A stretch of DNA of 64,000 nt, taken from Halospina sp040196175. GTDB lineage: Bacteria > Pseudomonadota > Gammaproteobacteria > Pseudomonadales > Oleiphilaceae. Every line of letters starts with the position of its first letter. The first letter of the stretch is position 1. Both the position numbers and the translations under genes were made by a program. Under the pieces are notes generated by a model. That model saw only the letters and a program-made list of their open reading frames with translations. It had not been told where the DNA came from and searched no databases. This document shows positions 36,557 through 45,672 of this stretch, in pieces. The DNA lies in assembly GCF_040196175.1 (NCBI RefSeq), contig NZ_JBEFNF010000005.1, positions 1 to 64,000 on the forward strand, written 5' to 3'.

Positions 36557-37558
36557 ATGCAGCGTTCAGCTACTGAATTCCTGACTCCTCGCAGCATTAA
36601 TGTTGAGGAGCAGACCCAAACCCACGCCCGCGTGGTACTGGAGCCTCTTGAGCGGGGCTTTGGCCACACGTTGGGTAATGCTCTGCGGCGGATTCTGCTC
36701 TCCTCCATGCCCGGGAGTGCAGTCACCGAGGCACAGATCGATGGAGTGCTGCACGAGTACAGTGCCATAGAGGGTGTTCAGGAGGATGTTATAGAAATCC
36801 TTTTGAACCTCAAGGGGCTGGCCGTCAAGCTCAACGGTCGCGATCATGCCGAGCTCTCCCTTTCCAAAAAGGAAGAGGGGCCTGTGACCGCGGCGGATAT
36901 CCAACTTGATCATGACGTTGAGATTGTCAATCCGGATATGGTGATCTGCCACCTGTCGAAGGCTGGTGAGCTCAACATGAAGCTGACAGTGAGCGCTGGT
37001 CGTGGCTATGAGCCCGCGGATCAACGCGAGCAGGATGAGGAAAGCCGTGCGATTGGGCGTCTCCAGATCGATGCGACCTTCAGTCCCATCCGCCGTGTTT
37101 CCTACATGGTTGAGAGTGCCCGTGTTGAACAGCGGACCGACCTGGATAAGTTGATTCTTGATCTGGATACCAACGGTACCATCGATCCTGAAGAAGCAAT
37201 CCGGCGCGCCGCCACTATCCTGCAGCAGCAACTGTCGGTATTCGTGGATCTCGATCAGGAGAAAGAACCGGAAGAGTCGCAGGAAGAAGAGGAAGTTGAT
37301 CCAATTCTGATGCGTCCGGTTGATGATCTGGAGTTGACGGTTCGTTCGGCCAACTGTCTGAAGGCGGAGAACATCTACTATATCGGCGATCTTATCCAGC
37401 GCACTGAGGTGGAGCTGCTGAAGACCCCCAATCTCGGCAAGAAATCGCTGACCGAGATCAAGGATGTGCTGGCCTCCCGTGGTCTCTCGCTGGGGATGCG
37501 GCTGGAGAACTGGCCGCCGGCGAGCCTGCGCGGTGATGACCGGGTCCTTGGTGGCTGA
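36557..37558 (+). CDS. rpoA: DNA-directed RNA polymerase alpha subunit
   Basis: 333 residues. The N-terminal domain (1-235) nucleates polymerase assembly (LERGFGHTLGNALRRILLSS near 33-52). The C-terminal domain (about 255-320) binds UP elements and activators; NCLKAENIYYIGDLIQRTE and NLGKKSLTEIKDVL hold its DNA-contacting residues. The interdomain linker is strongly acidic (KEPEESQEEEEVDP). Standard place between rpsD and rplQ. Confidence 0.98.
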   Translation: MQRSATEFLTPRSINVEEQTQTHARVVLEPLERGFGHTLGNALRRILLSSMPGSAVTEAQIDGVLHEYSAIEGVQEDVIEILLNLKGLAVKLNGRDHAELSLSKKEEGPVTAADIQLDHDVEIVNPDMVICHLSKAGELNMKLTVSAGRGYEPADQREQDEESRAIGRLQIDATFSPIRRVSYMVESARVEQRTDLDKLILDLDTNGTIDPEEAIRRAATILQQQLSVFVDLDQEKEPEESQEEEEVDPILMRPVDDLELTVRSANCLKAENIYYIGDLIQRTEVELLKTPNLGKKSLTEIKDVLASRGLSLGMRLENWPPASLRGDDRVLGG

Positions 37559-37596
37559 TCGCTGAACCGCTGATTTTGATTTAAGGAATTAGAGCA

Positions 37597-38001
37597 ATGC
37601 GTCATCGTAAGAGTGGTCGTAAATTAAACCGCAACAGTTCACACCGGAAGGCCATGTACCGCAACATGACCGCTTCTCTGGTGGAGCATGAGCTGATCAA
37701 GACGACGCTGCCAAAGGCGAAGGAACTTCGCCGGGTGGCAGAGCCGCTGATCACGCTTGCCAAAGAAGATTCGGTGGCGAACCGGCGTCAGGCATTTGCG
37801 CGGCTGCGCAATGACGAGACGGTGACTAAGCTCTTTGAAGAGCTCGGTCCCCGGTTCGAATCCCGTCCGGGCGGTTACCTGCGGATTCTCAAGTGCGGCT
37901 TGCGGGCCGGCGACAATGCGCCTATGGCGTATGTAGAGGTCATCGGGCGTCCGGTTGTTGAATACGTGGAAGACGATGAGGATGACGAGGACGAAGACTG
38001 A
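37597..38001 (+). CDS. rplQ: 50S ribosomal protein L17
   Basis: 134 residues. Near the tunnel exit. MRHRKSGRKLNRNSSHRKAM start is invariant. The family core ends at EVIGRP; after it comes a short tail that is almost wholly acidic (EDDEDDEDED), a few residues longer than in E. coli. Last gene of the alpha operon. Confidence 0.97.
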   Translation: MRHRKSGRKLNRNSSHRKAMYRNMTASLVEHELIKTTLPKAKELRRVAEPLITLAKEDSVANRRQAFARLRNDETVTKLFEELGPRFESRPGGYLRILKCGLRAGDNAPMAYVEVIGRPVVEYVEDDEDDEDED

Positions 38002-38043
38002 GCCTCGCTCTGATGCCTGACCGTGTCAGGCAGTGCCTCACGT

Positions 38044-38073
38044 AAAAGCCGGACCAAGCGTCCGGCTTTTTTT
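38044..38073. terminator. bidirectional terminator between rplQ and uvrA
   Basis: Perfect 11-bp stem, AAAAGCCGGAC with GTCCGGCTTTT, five-base loop, followed by three more T on the plus strand. The A-run on the other side lets it serve uvrA, whose stop codon touches the structure. Convergent genes share it. Confidence 0.9.
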
Positions 38074-40906
38074 ATGGGGTGCGAACCTGAAGGATTGGCG
38101 CCAGATAGCCACCGGTATGGGAGTCAGCCACGGTGGCAACCTGTTCCGGCGTTCCCCCGGCAAGGAGGCGACCGCCGCCATCGCCACCTTCCGGGCCGAG
38201 GTCTACGAGCCAGTCAGCAGTCTTGATGACATCGATGTTGTGCTCGATAACGATCACGGTGTTGCCGTGATCTCGCAGGGTATGGAGAACATCAAGAAGC
38301 TGCTGAATGTCGTGGAAGTGAAGGCCGGTTGTTGGTTCATCCAGGATGTACAGTGTGTTGCCGGTATCCCGCTTGGAAAGCTCCCGGGCCAGCTTGACGC
38401 GCTGGGCTTCGCCACCTGACAAAGTAACGGCGTTCTGGCCAAGCTTAACGTACGACAGGCCGACCTCCATGAGTGTCTGAAGTCGACGGGCCAAGAAGGG
38501 AACGGAGTCGAAAAAGTCCCTGGCCTCCTCAATGGTCATGGAGAGCACTTCGTGTATGTTTTTACCCTTGTAGGTGATTTCCAGAGTCTCGCGGTTATAG
38601 CGCTGTCCCTGGCAAACATCACAAGGCACGTATATATCCGGCAGGAAGTGCATCTCTACTTTGATTTCGCCATCTCCGTGGCAGGCTTCACAGCGTCCGC
38701 CCTTGACGTTGAAGCTGAATCGGCCGGGTTTATACCCCCGTGATCGCGCTTCCTGCGTTCCTGCAAACAGCTCTCGTATCGGAGTGAAAAGCCCTGTGTA
38801 AGTGGCGGGGTTTGATCGCGGGGTACGCCCAATCGGGCTCTGGTCGATATCGATCACGCGATCCAATGCGTCCAGCCCCTCGATGGTTTGATGGGGCTCT
38901 GGTGACAGGCTTGTGGCGTTATTAAGCTGACGTGCGGCCGCCGGGTAAAGAGTGCTGTTGATCAAAGTGGATTTACCAGAGCCGGAAACCCCGGTTACAC
39001 AGGTCATCAAGCCAATCGGTATGCGCACCTGGTCGCCCTGGAGGTTGTGGCCCCTCGCACCGTTGAGTGTGATCCAGCGCTCACCGGCGATGGTGCGGTT
39101 TTCTGGGATCGCGATCCGCCGCTGGCCGGTGAGATACTGGCCGGTGATTGATTCGGGTTCCGCCGCAATAGCGTCCGCCGTACCCTCGGCAATGATTCGT
39201 CCCCCATGGATACCGGCGCCTGGGCCGATATCCACAATATGATCCGCTGCTCTGATGGCATCTTCGTCGTGTTCCACCACGATGACGGTGTTGCCCATAT
39301 CGCGCAGGCGTTTGAGTGTATTGAGGAGGCGCTCATTGTCACGCTGGTGGAGCCCGATTGAGGGCTCGTCGAGAATGTACATCACGCCCACGAGCCCAGC
39401 GCCGATCTGGCTAGCGAGTCGGATCCGCTGGGCCTCGCCGCCGGAGAGAGTGTCCGCACTGCGCTCCAGGGTCAGATAGCCCAGTCCCACGTTCACCAGA
39501 AATTCGAGGCGCTTGCGGATTTCGTTGAGAATGGTCTCGGCAATCTGGCCGCGCCACCCGGGGAGCGTGACCGACCGTGCGGTCTCCAGAGAATGGGCAA
39601 TGGAAAGTCGGGCCATTGCCGGAAGCGTCCACTCGCCGATGAAAACATGCCGGGCCACCTCGTTCAGGCGTGAGCCATAACAGTCCGGGCAGGGGCGTGA
39701 ATTCAGCGAGCGCGCCATTTCATCGCGTACTGTCTGGGAATCCGTCTCCCGGTAGCGGCGCTCCAGGTTGGGGATGACCCCCTCAAAGGGGTGATCGCGG
39801 TCGACGGACTGCCCCTTGGAGTTGACGTAGCGAAAGGTGACCGGTTCGTCGCCGGTGCCATGAAGTACAGTGCGCTGGAACCATTCCGGCAGCTGCTCCC
39901 AGGGGGTGTCGAGATCGCAGCCGTAGTGGGAGGCAACGCTTTCGAGCATCTGGAAATAATAGACTGAACGCCGGTCCCACCCCCGTATTGCGCCTTCAGC
40001 CAGAGTAAGCTCAGGGTTGCGGATCAGGCGTTCGGGGTCAAAGAATTGATCGACACCCAGCCCGTCACAGGTTGGGCAGGCCCCTGCAGGGTTGTTGAAT
40101 GAAAACGTCCGGGGTTCTGGTGCGCTGATAGAGAAACCACACTGGGGGCACGCATGGCGTGCGGAGAAAACCAGCTCTTCCGAGCCATCCTCATCCATGG
40201 AGGCCACGCGAGCGGTTTCATCGGCTAGGGCTAGTGCGGTCTCGAAGGACTCGGCCAGGCGCTGCTGTAGCCCTTCCCGGATCCGGAAGCGATCCACGAC
40301 CACTTCAATGCTGTGCTTGCGCTTGGGATCCAGCGAGGGCAGAGCGTCGATGTCGTACACCTGGCTGTCAACGCGGAGTCGAATGAACCCCTGGCTGCGC
40401 ATCTCATCCAGAACCTGCTGGTGCTCGCCCTTGCGTTCGCTGATCAGGGGCGCGAGGATCATCATGCGGCTGCCTTCAGGCAGGTTCAGCACCTGATCCA
40501 CCATCTGGCTTACCGTCTGGGCGTCCAGCGGTTCATCGTGCACCGGGCAGCGCGGCTCGCCAGCACGTGCGAACAGAAGCCGCAGGTAGTCGTGAATCTC
40601 GGTGATGGTGCCGACCGTGGAGCGGGGGTTGTGGGAGGTGGACTTCTGCTCAATGGAGATTGCCGGTGACAGTCCCTCCATGTGATCCACGTCGGGCTTC
40701 TCCATCATGGAAAGAAACTGGCGGGCGTAAGTGGAGAGCGATTCCACATAGCGGCGCTGGCCTTCCGCGTAGAGGGTGTCGAATGCCAGTGATGACTTGC
40801 CAGAGCCGGAAAGCCCGGTGACCACCACCAGCTGATTCCTCGGGATATCGAGATCCACTGATGCCAGGTTGTGGGTGCGTGCGCCCCGTATGCGGATGTG
40901 GTTCAT
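38072..40906 (-). CDS. uvrA: excinuclease ABC subunit A
   Basis: 944 residues from the ATG giving MNHIRIRGARTHNL; the frame stays open 48 bases upstream but the family starts here, and GGAG lies before this ATG. UvrA2B scans DNA for bulky lesions. It has two ABC ATPase halves: Walker A GLSGSGKSS near residue 31, signature SGGEAQRIRLASQIG in the first half, a second Walker A GVSGSGKSTL, and SGGEAQRVKLARELS. Zinc fingers CPQCGF...CPTC and CEAC...CDVC are complete. Convergent with rplQ. Confidence 0.97.
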   Translation of the reverse strand: MNHIRIRGARTHNLASVDLDIPRNQLVVVTGLSGSGKSSLAFDTLYAEGQRRYVESLSTYARQFLSMMEKPDVDHMEGLSPAISIEQKSTSHNPRSTVGTITEIHDYLRLLFARAGEPRCPVHDEPLDAQTVSQMVDQVLNLPEGSRMMILAPLISERKGEHQQVLDEMRSQGFIRLRVDSQVYDIDALPSLDPKRKHSIEVVVDRFRIREGLQQRLAESFETALALADETARVASMDEDGSEELVFSARHACPQCGFSISAPEPRTFSFNNPAGACPTCDGLGVDQFFDPERLIRNPELTLAEGAIRGWDRRSVYYFQMLESVASHYGCDLDTPWEQLPEWFQRTVLHGTGDEPVTFRYVNSKGQSVDRDHPFEGVIPNLERRYRETDSQTVRDEMARSLNSRPCPDCYGSRLNEVARHVFIGEWTLPAMARLSIAHSLETARSVTLPGWRGQIAETILNEIRKRLEFLVNVGLGYLTLERSADTLSGGEAQRIRLASQIGAGLVGVMYILDEPSIGLHQRDNERLLNTLKRLRDMGNTVIVVEHDEDAIRAADHIVDIGPGAGIHGGRIIAEGTADAIAAEPESITGQYLTGQRRIAIPENRTIAGERWITLNGARGHNLQGDQVRIPIGLMTCVTGVSGSGKSTLINSTLYPAAARQLNNATSLSPEPHQTIEGLDALDRVIDIDQSPIGRTPRSNPATYTGLFTPIRELFAGTQEARSRGYKPGRFSFNVKGGRCEACHGDGEIKVEMHFLPDIYVPCDVCQGQRYNRETLEITYKGKNIHEVLSMTIEEARDFFDSVPFLARRLQTLMEVGLSYVKLGQNAVTLSGGEAQRVKLARELSKRDTGNTLYILDEPTTGLHFHDIQQLLDVLHTLRDHGNTVIVIEHNIDVIKTADWLVDLGPEGGDGGGRLLAGGTPEQVATVADSHTGGYLAPILQVRTP

Positions 40907-40934
40907 GTTGCTCCAAAGGCTGGGCAAAACCGCC

Positions 40935-40940
40935 ATTATA
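40935..40940 (-). promoter_or_regulatory. candidate uvrA -10 box
   Basis: A perfect TATAAT on the minus strand, 28 bases before the uvrA start, with a poor -35 (TATGGC at 17 bases). No CTG-N10-CAG LexA operator is visible in the 132-base divergent region. Confidence 0.4.
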
Positions 40941-41003
40941 GGGGTTACTGGCACGCCGCCATAGATGGATTGATCTGAATCGATGAGTAAGGCGCGAGCC
41001 CTG

Positions 41004-41012
41004 TGCTAAGAT
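41004..41012 (+). promoter_or_regulatory. candidate extended -10 promoter of the MFS gene
   Basis: TGCTAAGAT, an extended -10 element, lies 26 bases before the ATG. The -35 region is not consensus, as is common for extended -10 promoters. Confidence 0.35.
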
Positions 41013-41038
41013 GACACCGCTTTTCTGGAGGGCTTTGA

Positions 41039-42400
41039 ATGAATGCCACTGAAAAACGTGCTATAGGCGCCTTGGCGTCGGTCTACGGCTCGCGCATGCT
41101 CGGTCTGTTCATGATCCTGCCGGTGTTTGTGCTGCTCGGGCGGGATCTGCAGGGCGCCAGCCCGGCGCTTCTGGGTGTTGCGCTGGGGGCCTATGGGCTT
41201 TCCCAGGCACTTCTGCAGATTCCGTTCGGCATGCTGTCCGACCGTTTCGGCCGCAAGCCGCTGATCCAGCTTGGGTTGGTGCTGTTTGCTGCGGGCAGTC
41301 TGGTGGCAGGTTGGTCGGACTCCATACAGGGGGTTATTGCCGGGCGCATACTGCAGGGCTCGGGGGCTATCGCCAGCGTGCTCATGGCTCTGGCCAGCGA
41401 TCTCACTCGCGAGGAGAATCGCACCAAGGGAATGGCCAGCATCGGTCTGTCCATCGGCTTGGCCTTTGCTCTGTCACTGGTTCTTGGCCCCATGATCGGC
41501 GACGCTTATGGCCTCACCGGAATATTCCTGTTAACGGCGGTTCTGGCGGGCATCGGTATGGTGTTGGTGGCAACTGTTGTGCCAACGCCTGAAATCCGTT
41601 CCCATCAGCCGGATGCGCTGCCAGCCCGGGATCAGCTTCGCCAGGTGCTCACATCAGGGCGGTTGCTGCGGCTTGATGCCGGTATTTTTGTGCTGCATCT
41701 GACGCTGACCGCGCTGTTTCTGATCGTACCCCTGACGCTCGAGGATCTGGGGCTGGGCACAAACCAGCACTGGTGGGTGTATCTGTCGGTAATGGGCACT
41801 GGATTCGTAGCCATGCTGCCTTTGGTCATCATCGGTGAGAAAAAGCGCCGTCTAAAGCAGGTTATGGCACTTTCAGTGGGTCTTCTGGGTCTCGCTGTGG
41901 CGCTGATGGGGATTGGCTGGGAACGCGTGGCGGCGTTCTGGGTCGTCCTTTTCATCTTCTTTACCGGCTTCAATCTTCTGGAGGCGCTGCTGCCTTCGCT
42001 GATCAGCAAAGAGGCTCCGGCAGCCGGCAAGGGCTCAGCCATGGGCGTGTACTCTACCAGCCAGTTCATGGGCTCGTTTGTAGGCGGGGCGTTTGGAGGG
42101 TGGCTCTCTGGTTTCGCTGGTGCCAGCGGTGTTATCGTTCTTATCCTGATTGCGATCGTTGCGTGGTTCGCACTGGTGCTCACTATGGCGCCACCACGTT
42201 ACGCCACAAGCCTGGCGTTACAACTGAGTGAGGACCACCAACAGGATCCACGAACCATGAGGGAGGCCTTTATGGGCATTGCGGGGGTGGATGACGCCGT
42301 GGTGCTGGTTGCCAGCAGCGAAGCCTGGCTCAAGGTGGATCGCCAACAATTTGATGAACAAGCCCTGTGGCGGCTGCCTTTTGTGGCGCAGCAGGAGTGA
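41039..42400 (+). CDS. yajR: YajR-like MFS transporter
   Basis: 453 residues, matching the E. coli YajR length. Twelve membrane helices of the major facilitator superfamily, with the loop 2-3 motif GMLSDRFGRKP near residue 65 and RILQGSGAIASVLMAL near 103. The last 60 residues, after the twelfth helix, form a soluble domain (REAFMGIAGVDDAVVL onward) like the ferredoxin-fold YAM domain of YajR. Proton-driven efflux is assumed for the family; the substrate is unknown. GGAGG precedes the ATG. The uvrA-MFS-ssb order is conserved in pseudomonad-like genomes. Confidence 0.85.
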   Translation: MNATEKRAIGALASVYGSRMLGLFMILPVFVLLGRDLQGASPALLGVALGAYGLSQALLQIPFGMLSDRFGRKPLIQLGLVLFAAGSLVAGWSDSIQGVIAGRILQGSGAIASVLMALASDLTREENRTKGMASIGLSIGLAFALSLVLGPMIGDAYGLTGIFLLTAVLAGIGMVLVATVVPTPEIRSHQPDALPARDQLRQVLTSGRLLRLDAGIFVLHLTLTALFLIVPLTLEDLGLGTNQHWWVYLSVMGTGFVAMLPLVIIGEKKRRLKQVMALSVGLLGLAVALMGIGWERVAAFWVVLFIFFTGFNLLEALLPSLISKEAPAAGKGSAMGVYSTSQFMGSFVGGAFGGWLSGFAGASGVIVLILIAIVAWFALVLTMAPPRYATSLALQLSEDHQQDPRTMREAFMGIAGVDDAVVLVASSEAWLKVDRQQFDEQALWRLPFVAQQE

Positions 42401-42470
42401 CGAAGGAAACCACCGGAGGGTTTCCTGTAACGCATAACAGCGCATAAATAGAAAGGAACAGGAGCAGAGC

Positions 42471-42971
42471 ATGGCGAGAGGCGTAAACAAGGTCATTCTG
42501 ATCGGCAATCTGGGGGCGGATCCAGAGACCCGGTACACGGCCAATGGTAACCCGGTTACCAACCTGAGGCTGGCAACGGACGAAAGCTACAAGGACCGCA
42601 ATACCGGCCAGATGGTGCCGCGCACTGAATGGCACCGTATCGTTATGTTCGGCAAGATCGCGGAAGTCGCCGGCCAGTATCTGCGTAAGGGGTCCAAGGT
42701 CTACATTGAGGGTCGTCTGCAGACCAACAAGTGGCAGGACCAGAACGGTCAGGATCGTTATACCACCGAGATCATTGTCGATATCAATGGCCAGATGCAG
42801 ATGCTCGACAGCCGTGGTGGCGATAACGCCGGCACCGGCGGTGGTGCTCCGGCAGCCGCCCAGGGCGCTCCCTCCCAGGGTGGTGGTTATGCACCCCAGG
42901 GTGGCGATCAGAACCAAGGAAGCGGAATGCCTGATCCAGTCGATGACTTTGACGACGACATTCCCTTCTAG
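42471..42971 (+). CDS. ssb: single-stranded DNA-binding protein
   Basis: 166 residues. OB-fold domain 1-110 (ARGVNKVILIGNLGADPE at the start, WHRIVMFGKIAEVAGQYL in the middle), a Gly/Gln/Pro-rich flexible linker, and the acidic tip DDFDDDIPF that docks DNA repair partners. GGAGCAGAG before the ATG. A 7-bp hairpin (GGAAACC with GGTTTCC, 42405-42425) without a T-run lies in front and may separate it from the MFS gene. Confidence 0.97.
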   Translation: MARGVNKVILIGNLGADPETRYTANGNPVTNLRLATDESYKDRNTGQMVPRTEWHRIVMFGKIAEVAGQYLRKGSKVYIEGRLQTNKWQDQNGQDRYTTEIIVDINGQMQMLDSRGGDNAGTGGGAPAAAQGAPSQGGGYAPQGGDQNQGSGMPDPVDDFDDDIPF

Positions 42972-43032
42972 AGGTCAACGTAGGCTCGATTACGGCGGCA
43001 AAACTCGGCGCTGTGTCAAATAACGTTGATAA

Positions 43033-44040
43033 GTGCCTGAGCAGCGTGAAACTGTTTGGATCCTGAACTATACTGGAGCTCAAGCAGGCATGCTGGTCCA
43101 GCAGTGCGCCATTTCCGGAACAGCGCAGACGGTTGATTTGTTCACACGCCGATTCCTCAGAAACCCATTCGCCCGGCACCATCCTCGTCGTCGTCTTGGT
43201 CTAGAACTGGCGGAAGAGGCGACGTACTGGGCAATCCGTGACGCCGATGGCGGGCTTCGGACTGGCTCCGTGGCACCTGAAGTCTCACTGGAAACGCTCG
43301 TAAGTGAACAGGGATTGGAGGGAGCCCGGACCAAAGTAGTGCTGGGCCAGAACCAGTACCAGATCTTCCAGGCTGAACGCCCTAATGTGGAGGCCGGGGA
43401 GCTGGCCGAAGCGGTGCGCTGGAAACTGGGCGACCTGCTTGATTACCCCGCCACTGAAGCGGTTATTGATACCTTTCCGTTCCCGGAAGACGCCTCCCGG
43501 GACCGGGGGTCTCTCATTAATGCCGTCTGTGCCCATCAGAACCAAATCCAACAGATCGTCGACATCGTCCATGAAGCGGGGCTTGCACTGGAAGCCATCG
43601 ACATCGCCGAGCTCGCATTGCGCAATCTGCTCGCGCTTGATGACCTCGAGGAGCGGGGCGCGGCAATAGTCTATCTCGGCAGGAAGAATGGCCACGTGGT
43701 GTTCTGCCGTGGCCCAGTGCTTTACATGGCGCGCCGCCTGGATGTTTCACACGCCCAGTTGCGGGACGCCGCTACTCAGGAGCAGACGGTTCAGGATCTG
43801 GCATTGGAGATCCAGCGCTCGCTGGACTATTACGAGAGTCAGTTGCGCCAGATTCCCCCTCCCCGCGTACAGCTGGCCGGGCATCCGGAAGCCCTGCCAC
43901 TGGCGGGGATGCTCAACTCCGAAGTGACTGCCGAGGTGGTTGATCTGGATTGGAGCGATGTGTTTTCAGGAATCACGCCAGAGCCGGGAAGTGCCCTGGC
44001 GGCGGCTACACTGCTGAGTGATGATGGCGGTGCTGTATGA
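43033..44040 (+). CDS. mshI: MSHA biogenesis protein MshI (PilM-like)
   Basis: 335 residues from the GTG, but the start is uncertain. An ATG at 43090 and a TTG at 43138 (giving MFTRRFLRNPF) are alternatives, and the last best fits the short basic leader of MshI proteins before the first actin-fold strand (RLGLELAEEATYWAI). A TATACT at 43069-43074 could be a -10 box for the shorter forms. The protein is an actin-like cytoplasmic member of the pilus alignment complex. It carries a type IV pilus PilM-like pattern (DLLDYPATEAVIDTFPFP; LDYYESQLRQIPPPRV near the C-terminus). First gene of the MSHA locus; its stop overlaps the next start as ATGA. Confidence 0.85.
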   Translation: MPEQRETVWILNYTGAQAGMLVQQCAISGTAQTVDLFTRRFLRNPFARHHPRRRLGLELAEEATYWAIRDADGGLRTGSVAPEVSLETLVSEQGLEGARTKVVLGQNQYQIFQAERPNVEAGELAEAVRWKLGDLLDYPATEAVIDTFPFPEDASRDRGSLINAVCAHQNQIQQIVDIVHEAGLALEAIDIAELALRNLLALDDLEERGAAIVYLGRKNGHVVFCRGPVLYMARRLDVSHAQLRDAATQEQTVQDLALEIQRSLDYYESQLRQIPPPRVQLAGHPEALPLAGMLNSEVTAEVVDLDWSDVFSGITPEPGSALAAATLLSDDGGAV

Positions 44041-44648
44041 AGCAATCCATCAACCTGTATACCGATGCCTTCCGGCCTTCTCGCGAATGGCTGACCCTTG
44101 GAAGGGCGCTGGGTGTAGGGGCGCTTGTGCTTCTGGTGGTTGCCGGTGTTAGTGGGGTTTTGCGGTATCAGCTGGCCGGCGCGCAAGCCCGGCTTGAAGA
44201 CCTGGCATCCAGGGAGAGCCGAAAGCAGCAGTCAGTAGAGACCCTCCAGGATCAGGTTGAGGCACGCCAGAAAGATCCTGCGCTTGAGCAGCAAGTGACG
44301 CGGCTTGAGCAGCGGGTTCGGGATCGTCGGCGCCTCGTAGAGCGAGCCGATTCGGTTGCTCAAGCGAGCAGCGAAGGCTTTACGCCCTATCTTGAAGGCT
44401 TGGCCCGCCAGAGCCTGGATGGACTCTGGCTCACCCGGATCCGGGTGGATCTGATGCGTGATCGCCTGGGGCTGGCAGGTCGTACCCGGGACGGGCAGAA
44501 CGTACCGGAGTATCTTCAGCGACTTCAAGAGGAATCCGTGTTTGAGGGGCGTCGCTTCGCTCGTTTTGTCATTGAACGTCCGGAAGGCGGAGAGCCCCTT
44601 AGTTTTGAAGTGGCGTCTACTCGTGATACGCCGGAGGAAGACGAATGA
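44037..44648 (+). CDS. PilN-like inner-membrane protein of the MSHA system
   Basis: 203 residues. MKQSINLYTDAFRP is the cytoplasmic PilN motif that binds PilM-type proteins. One membrane helix at about 24-43 (GVGALVLLVVAGVSGVL), a periplasmic coiled coil rich in Arg/Glu/Gln (about 50-105), and a small ferredoxin-like domain (about 115-200). Overlaps both neighbours by four bases, so stoichiometry with MshI and MshJ is probably set by coupling. Some Vibrio genomes call the equivalent MshI2. Confidence 0.85.
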   Translation: MKQSINLYTDAFRPSREWLTLGRALGVGALVLLVVAGVSGVLRYQLAGAQARLEDLASRESRKQQSVETLQDQVEARQKDPALEQQVTRLEQRVRDRRRLVERADSVAQASSEGFTPYLEGLARQSLDGLWLTRIRVDLMRDRLGLAGRTRDGQNVPEYLQRLQEESVFEGRRFARFVIERPEGGEPLSFEVASTRDTPEEDE

Positions 44649-45322
44649 AGGAGCGCCTGCGCCAACGCTGGCAGGCGTTTGCGGCTGCCTTTCTGGCACG
44701 TGAGCGCCGTGAGCGGGTTCTGATGCTGGTGGCCACCGCCGCGGTTGTAGCGCTGGGGGCCTGGCAGCTGCTGGTTACGCCGGTTATGCAGGCCCAGACC
44801 CGTGTGGCCGAGCGCATCGAAAGCAAGCAGCAATCCATGGAGAGCCTCTCCCAGCAGGAGGATAAGCTGCTACGGGAGTTAGAAAAAGATCCTAACGAGC
44901 CTCTGCATGAACGCATCAGCCAGCTCCAGAAGCGGCTTGAGCGTTATGACCAGCAGCTGGAAGAACTGACCACAGGGCTGATCAGTCCGCCGGAGATGGT
45001 AGCTCTGCTGCGCCGTATGCTGGCGCGGCATGATGGGGTAACGCTGGCGAGCGTTTCCCACCGGGCACCGGAACCGGTTGTTGTCAGTGAGCAGAGTGAA
45101 ACCGGAAACAACAAACAGGATGCCAGTCTTTACGCGCATCCGGTGGAAGTTACTGTCAGCGGCGGTTTCCATGATGTGCTGGCCTATCTGCGGGACCTTG
45201 AGGGTCTGGATGAGCGCCTGGGGTGGCGCTCGCTGGATTACAGAACGCAGGATTGGCCGGGGGCCAGGGTTCGGATCCGGATGCATACGCTGAGTCTGCA
45301 TAAGGAGTGGCTGGGTGTCTGA
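44645..45322 (+). CDS. mshJ: MSHA biogenesis protein MshJ (PilO-like)
   Basis: 225 residues. One membrane helix at about 26-46, a coiled coil at about 50-110, then a globular domain. The blocks PPEMVALLRRMLARHDGVTL, DASLYAHPVEVTVSG, and the C-terminal TLSLHKEWLGV are the MshJ pattern as I know it. Partner of the PilN-like protein in the periplasmic alignment complex. The next gene overlaps by eight bases. Confidence 0.88.
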   Translation: MKERLRQRWQAFAAAFLARERRERVLMLVATAAVVALGAWQLLVTPVMQAQTRVAERIESKQQSMESLSQQEDKLLRELEKDPNEPLHERISQLQKRLERYDQQLEELTTGLISPPEMVALLRRMLARHDGVTLASVSHRAPEPVVVSEQSETGNNKQDASLYAHPVEVTVSGGFHDVLAYLRDLEGLDERLGWRSLDYRTQDWPGARVRIRMHTLSLHKEWLGV

Positions 45323-45659
45323 GAGACGTTTTTTCAGCGTCATAGCAGGCGTTTTCATGGTGGTGCCTTTGACTTTTGGCGCCAGCAGCGACGAATCACT
45401 TCCGGATCCTACTAAACCGCCCATGGATGCGACCCAGCAAAAAAACAGTGTCTCGCCAGCACGCCAATTCCGGCTCGATTCCATACTGGTGGGCGATCAG
45501 CGCCGGCGGGCTGTGATCAACGGCACAACACTGGCCCAAGGCGGTACGCTGGCAAATGCCACCATTGTCCGCATTGGTGTCGATCGTGTGCTCATCGAGA
45601 TCGGCGGGCAGCAGTACACACTTGAACTCGAGAGCGCGCCGTCGATCCGGCGCGAGTAG
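45315..45659 (+). CDS. mshK: MSHA biogenesis protein MshK (PilP-like)
   Basis: 114 residues, GTG start with AAGGAG seven bases upstream inside mshJ. Signal peptide 1-23 (VIAGVFMVVPLTFGA). LPDPTKPP follows directly, the short motif that opens MshK and PilP, then one small beta domain (LDSILVGDQRRRAVINGTTL). It links the inner-membrane complex to the MshL secretin. Confidence 0.85.
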   Translation: MSERRFFSVIAGVFMVVPLTFGASSDESLPDPTKPPMDATQQKNSVSPARQFRLDSILVGDQRRRAVINGTTLAQGGTLANATIVRIGVDRVLIEIGGQQYTLELESAPSIRRE

Positions 45660-45672
45660 CAGGTTAAACGAT

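Noticed and set aside
42405..42425. Terminator between the MFS gene and ssb
   Set aside because: A 7-bp hairpin is there, but no T-run follows, so it is mentioned with ssb and not called as a terminator.
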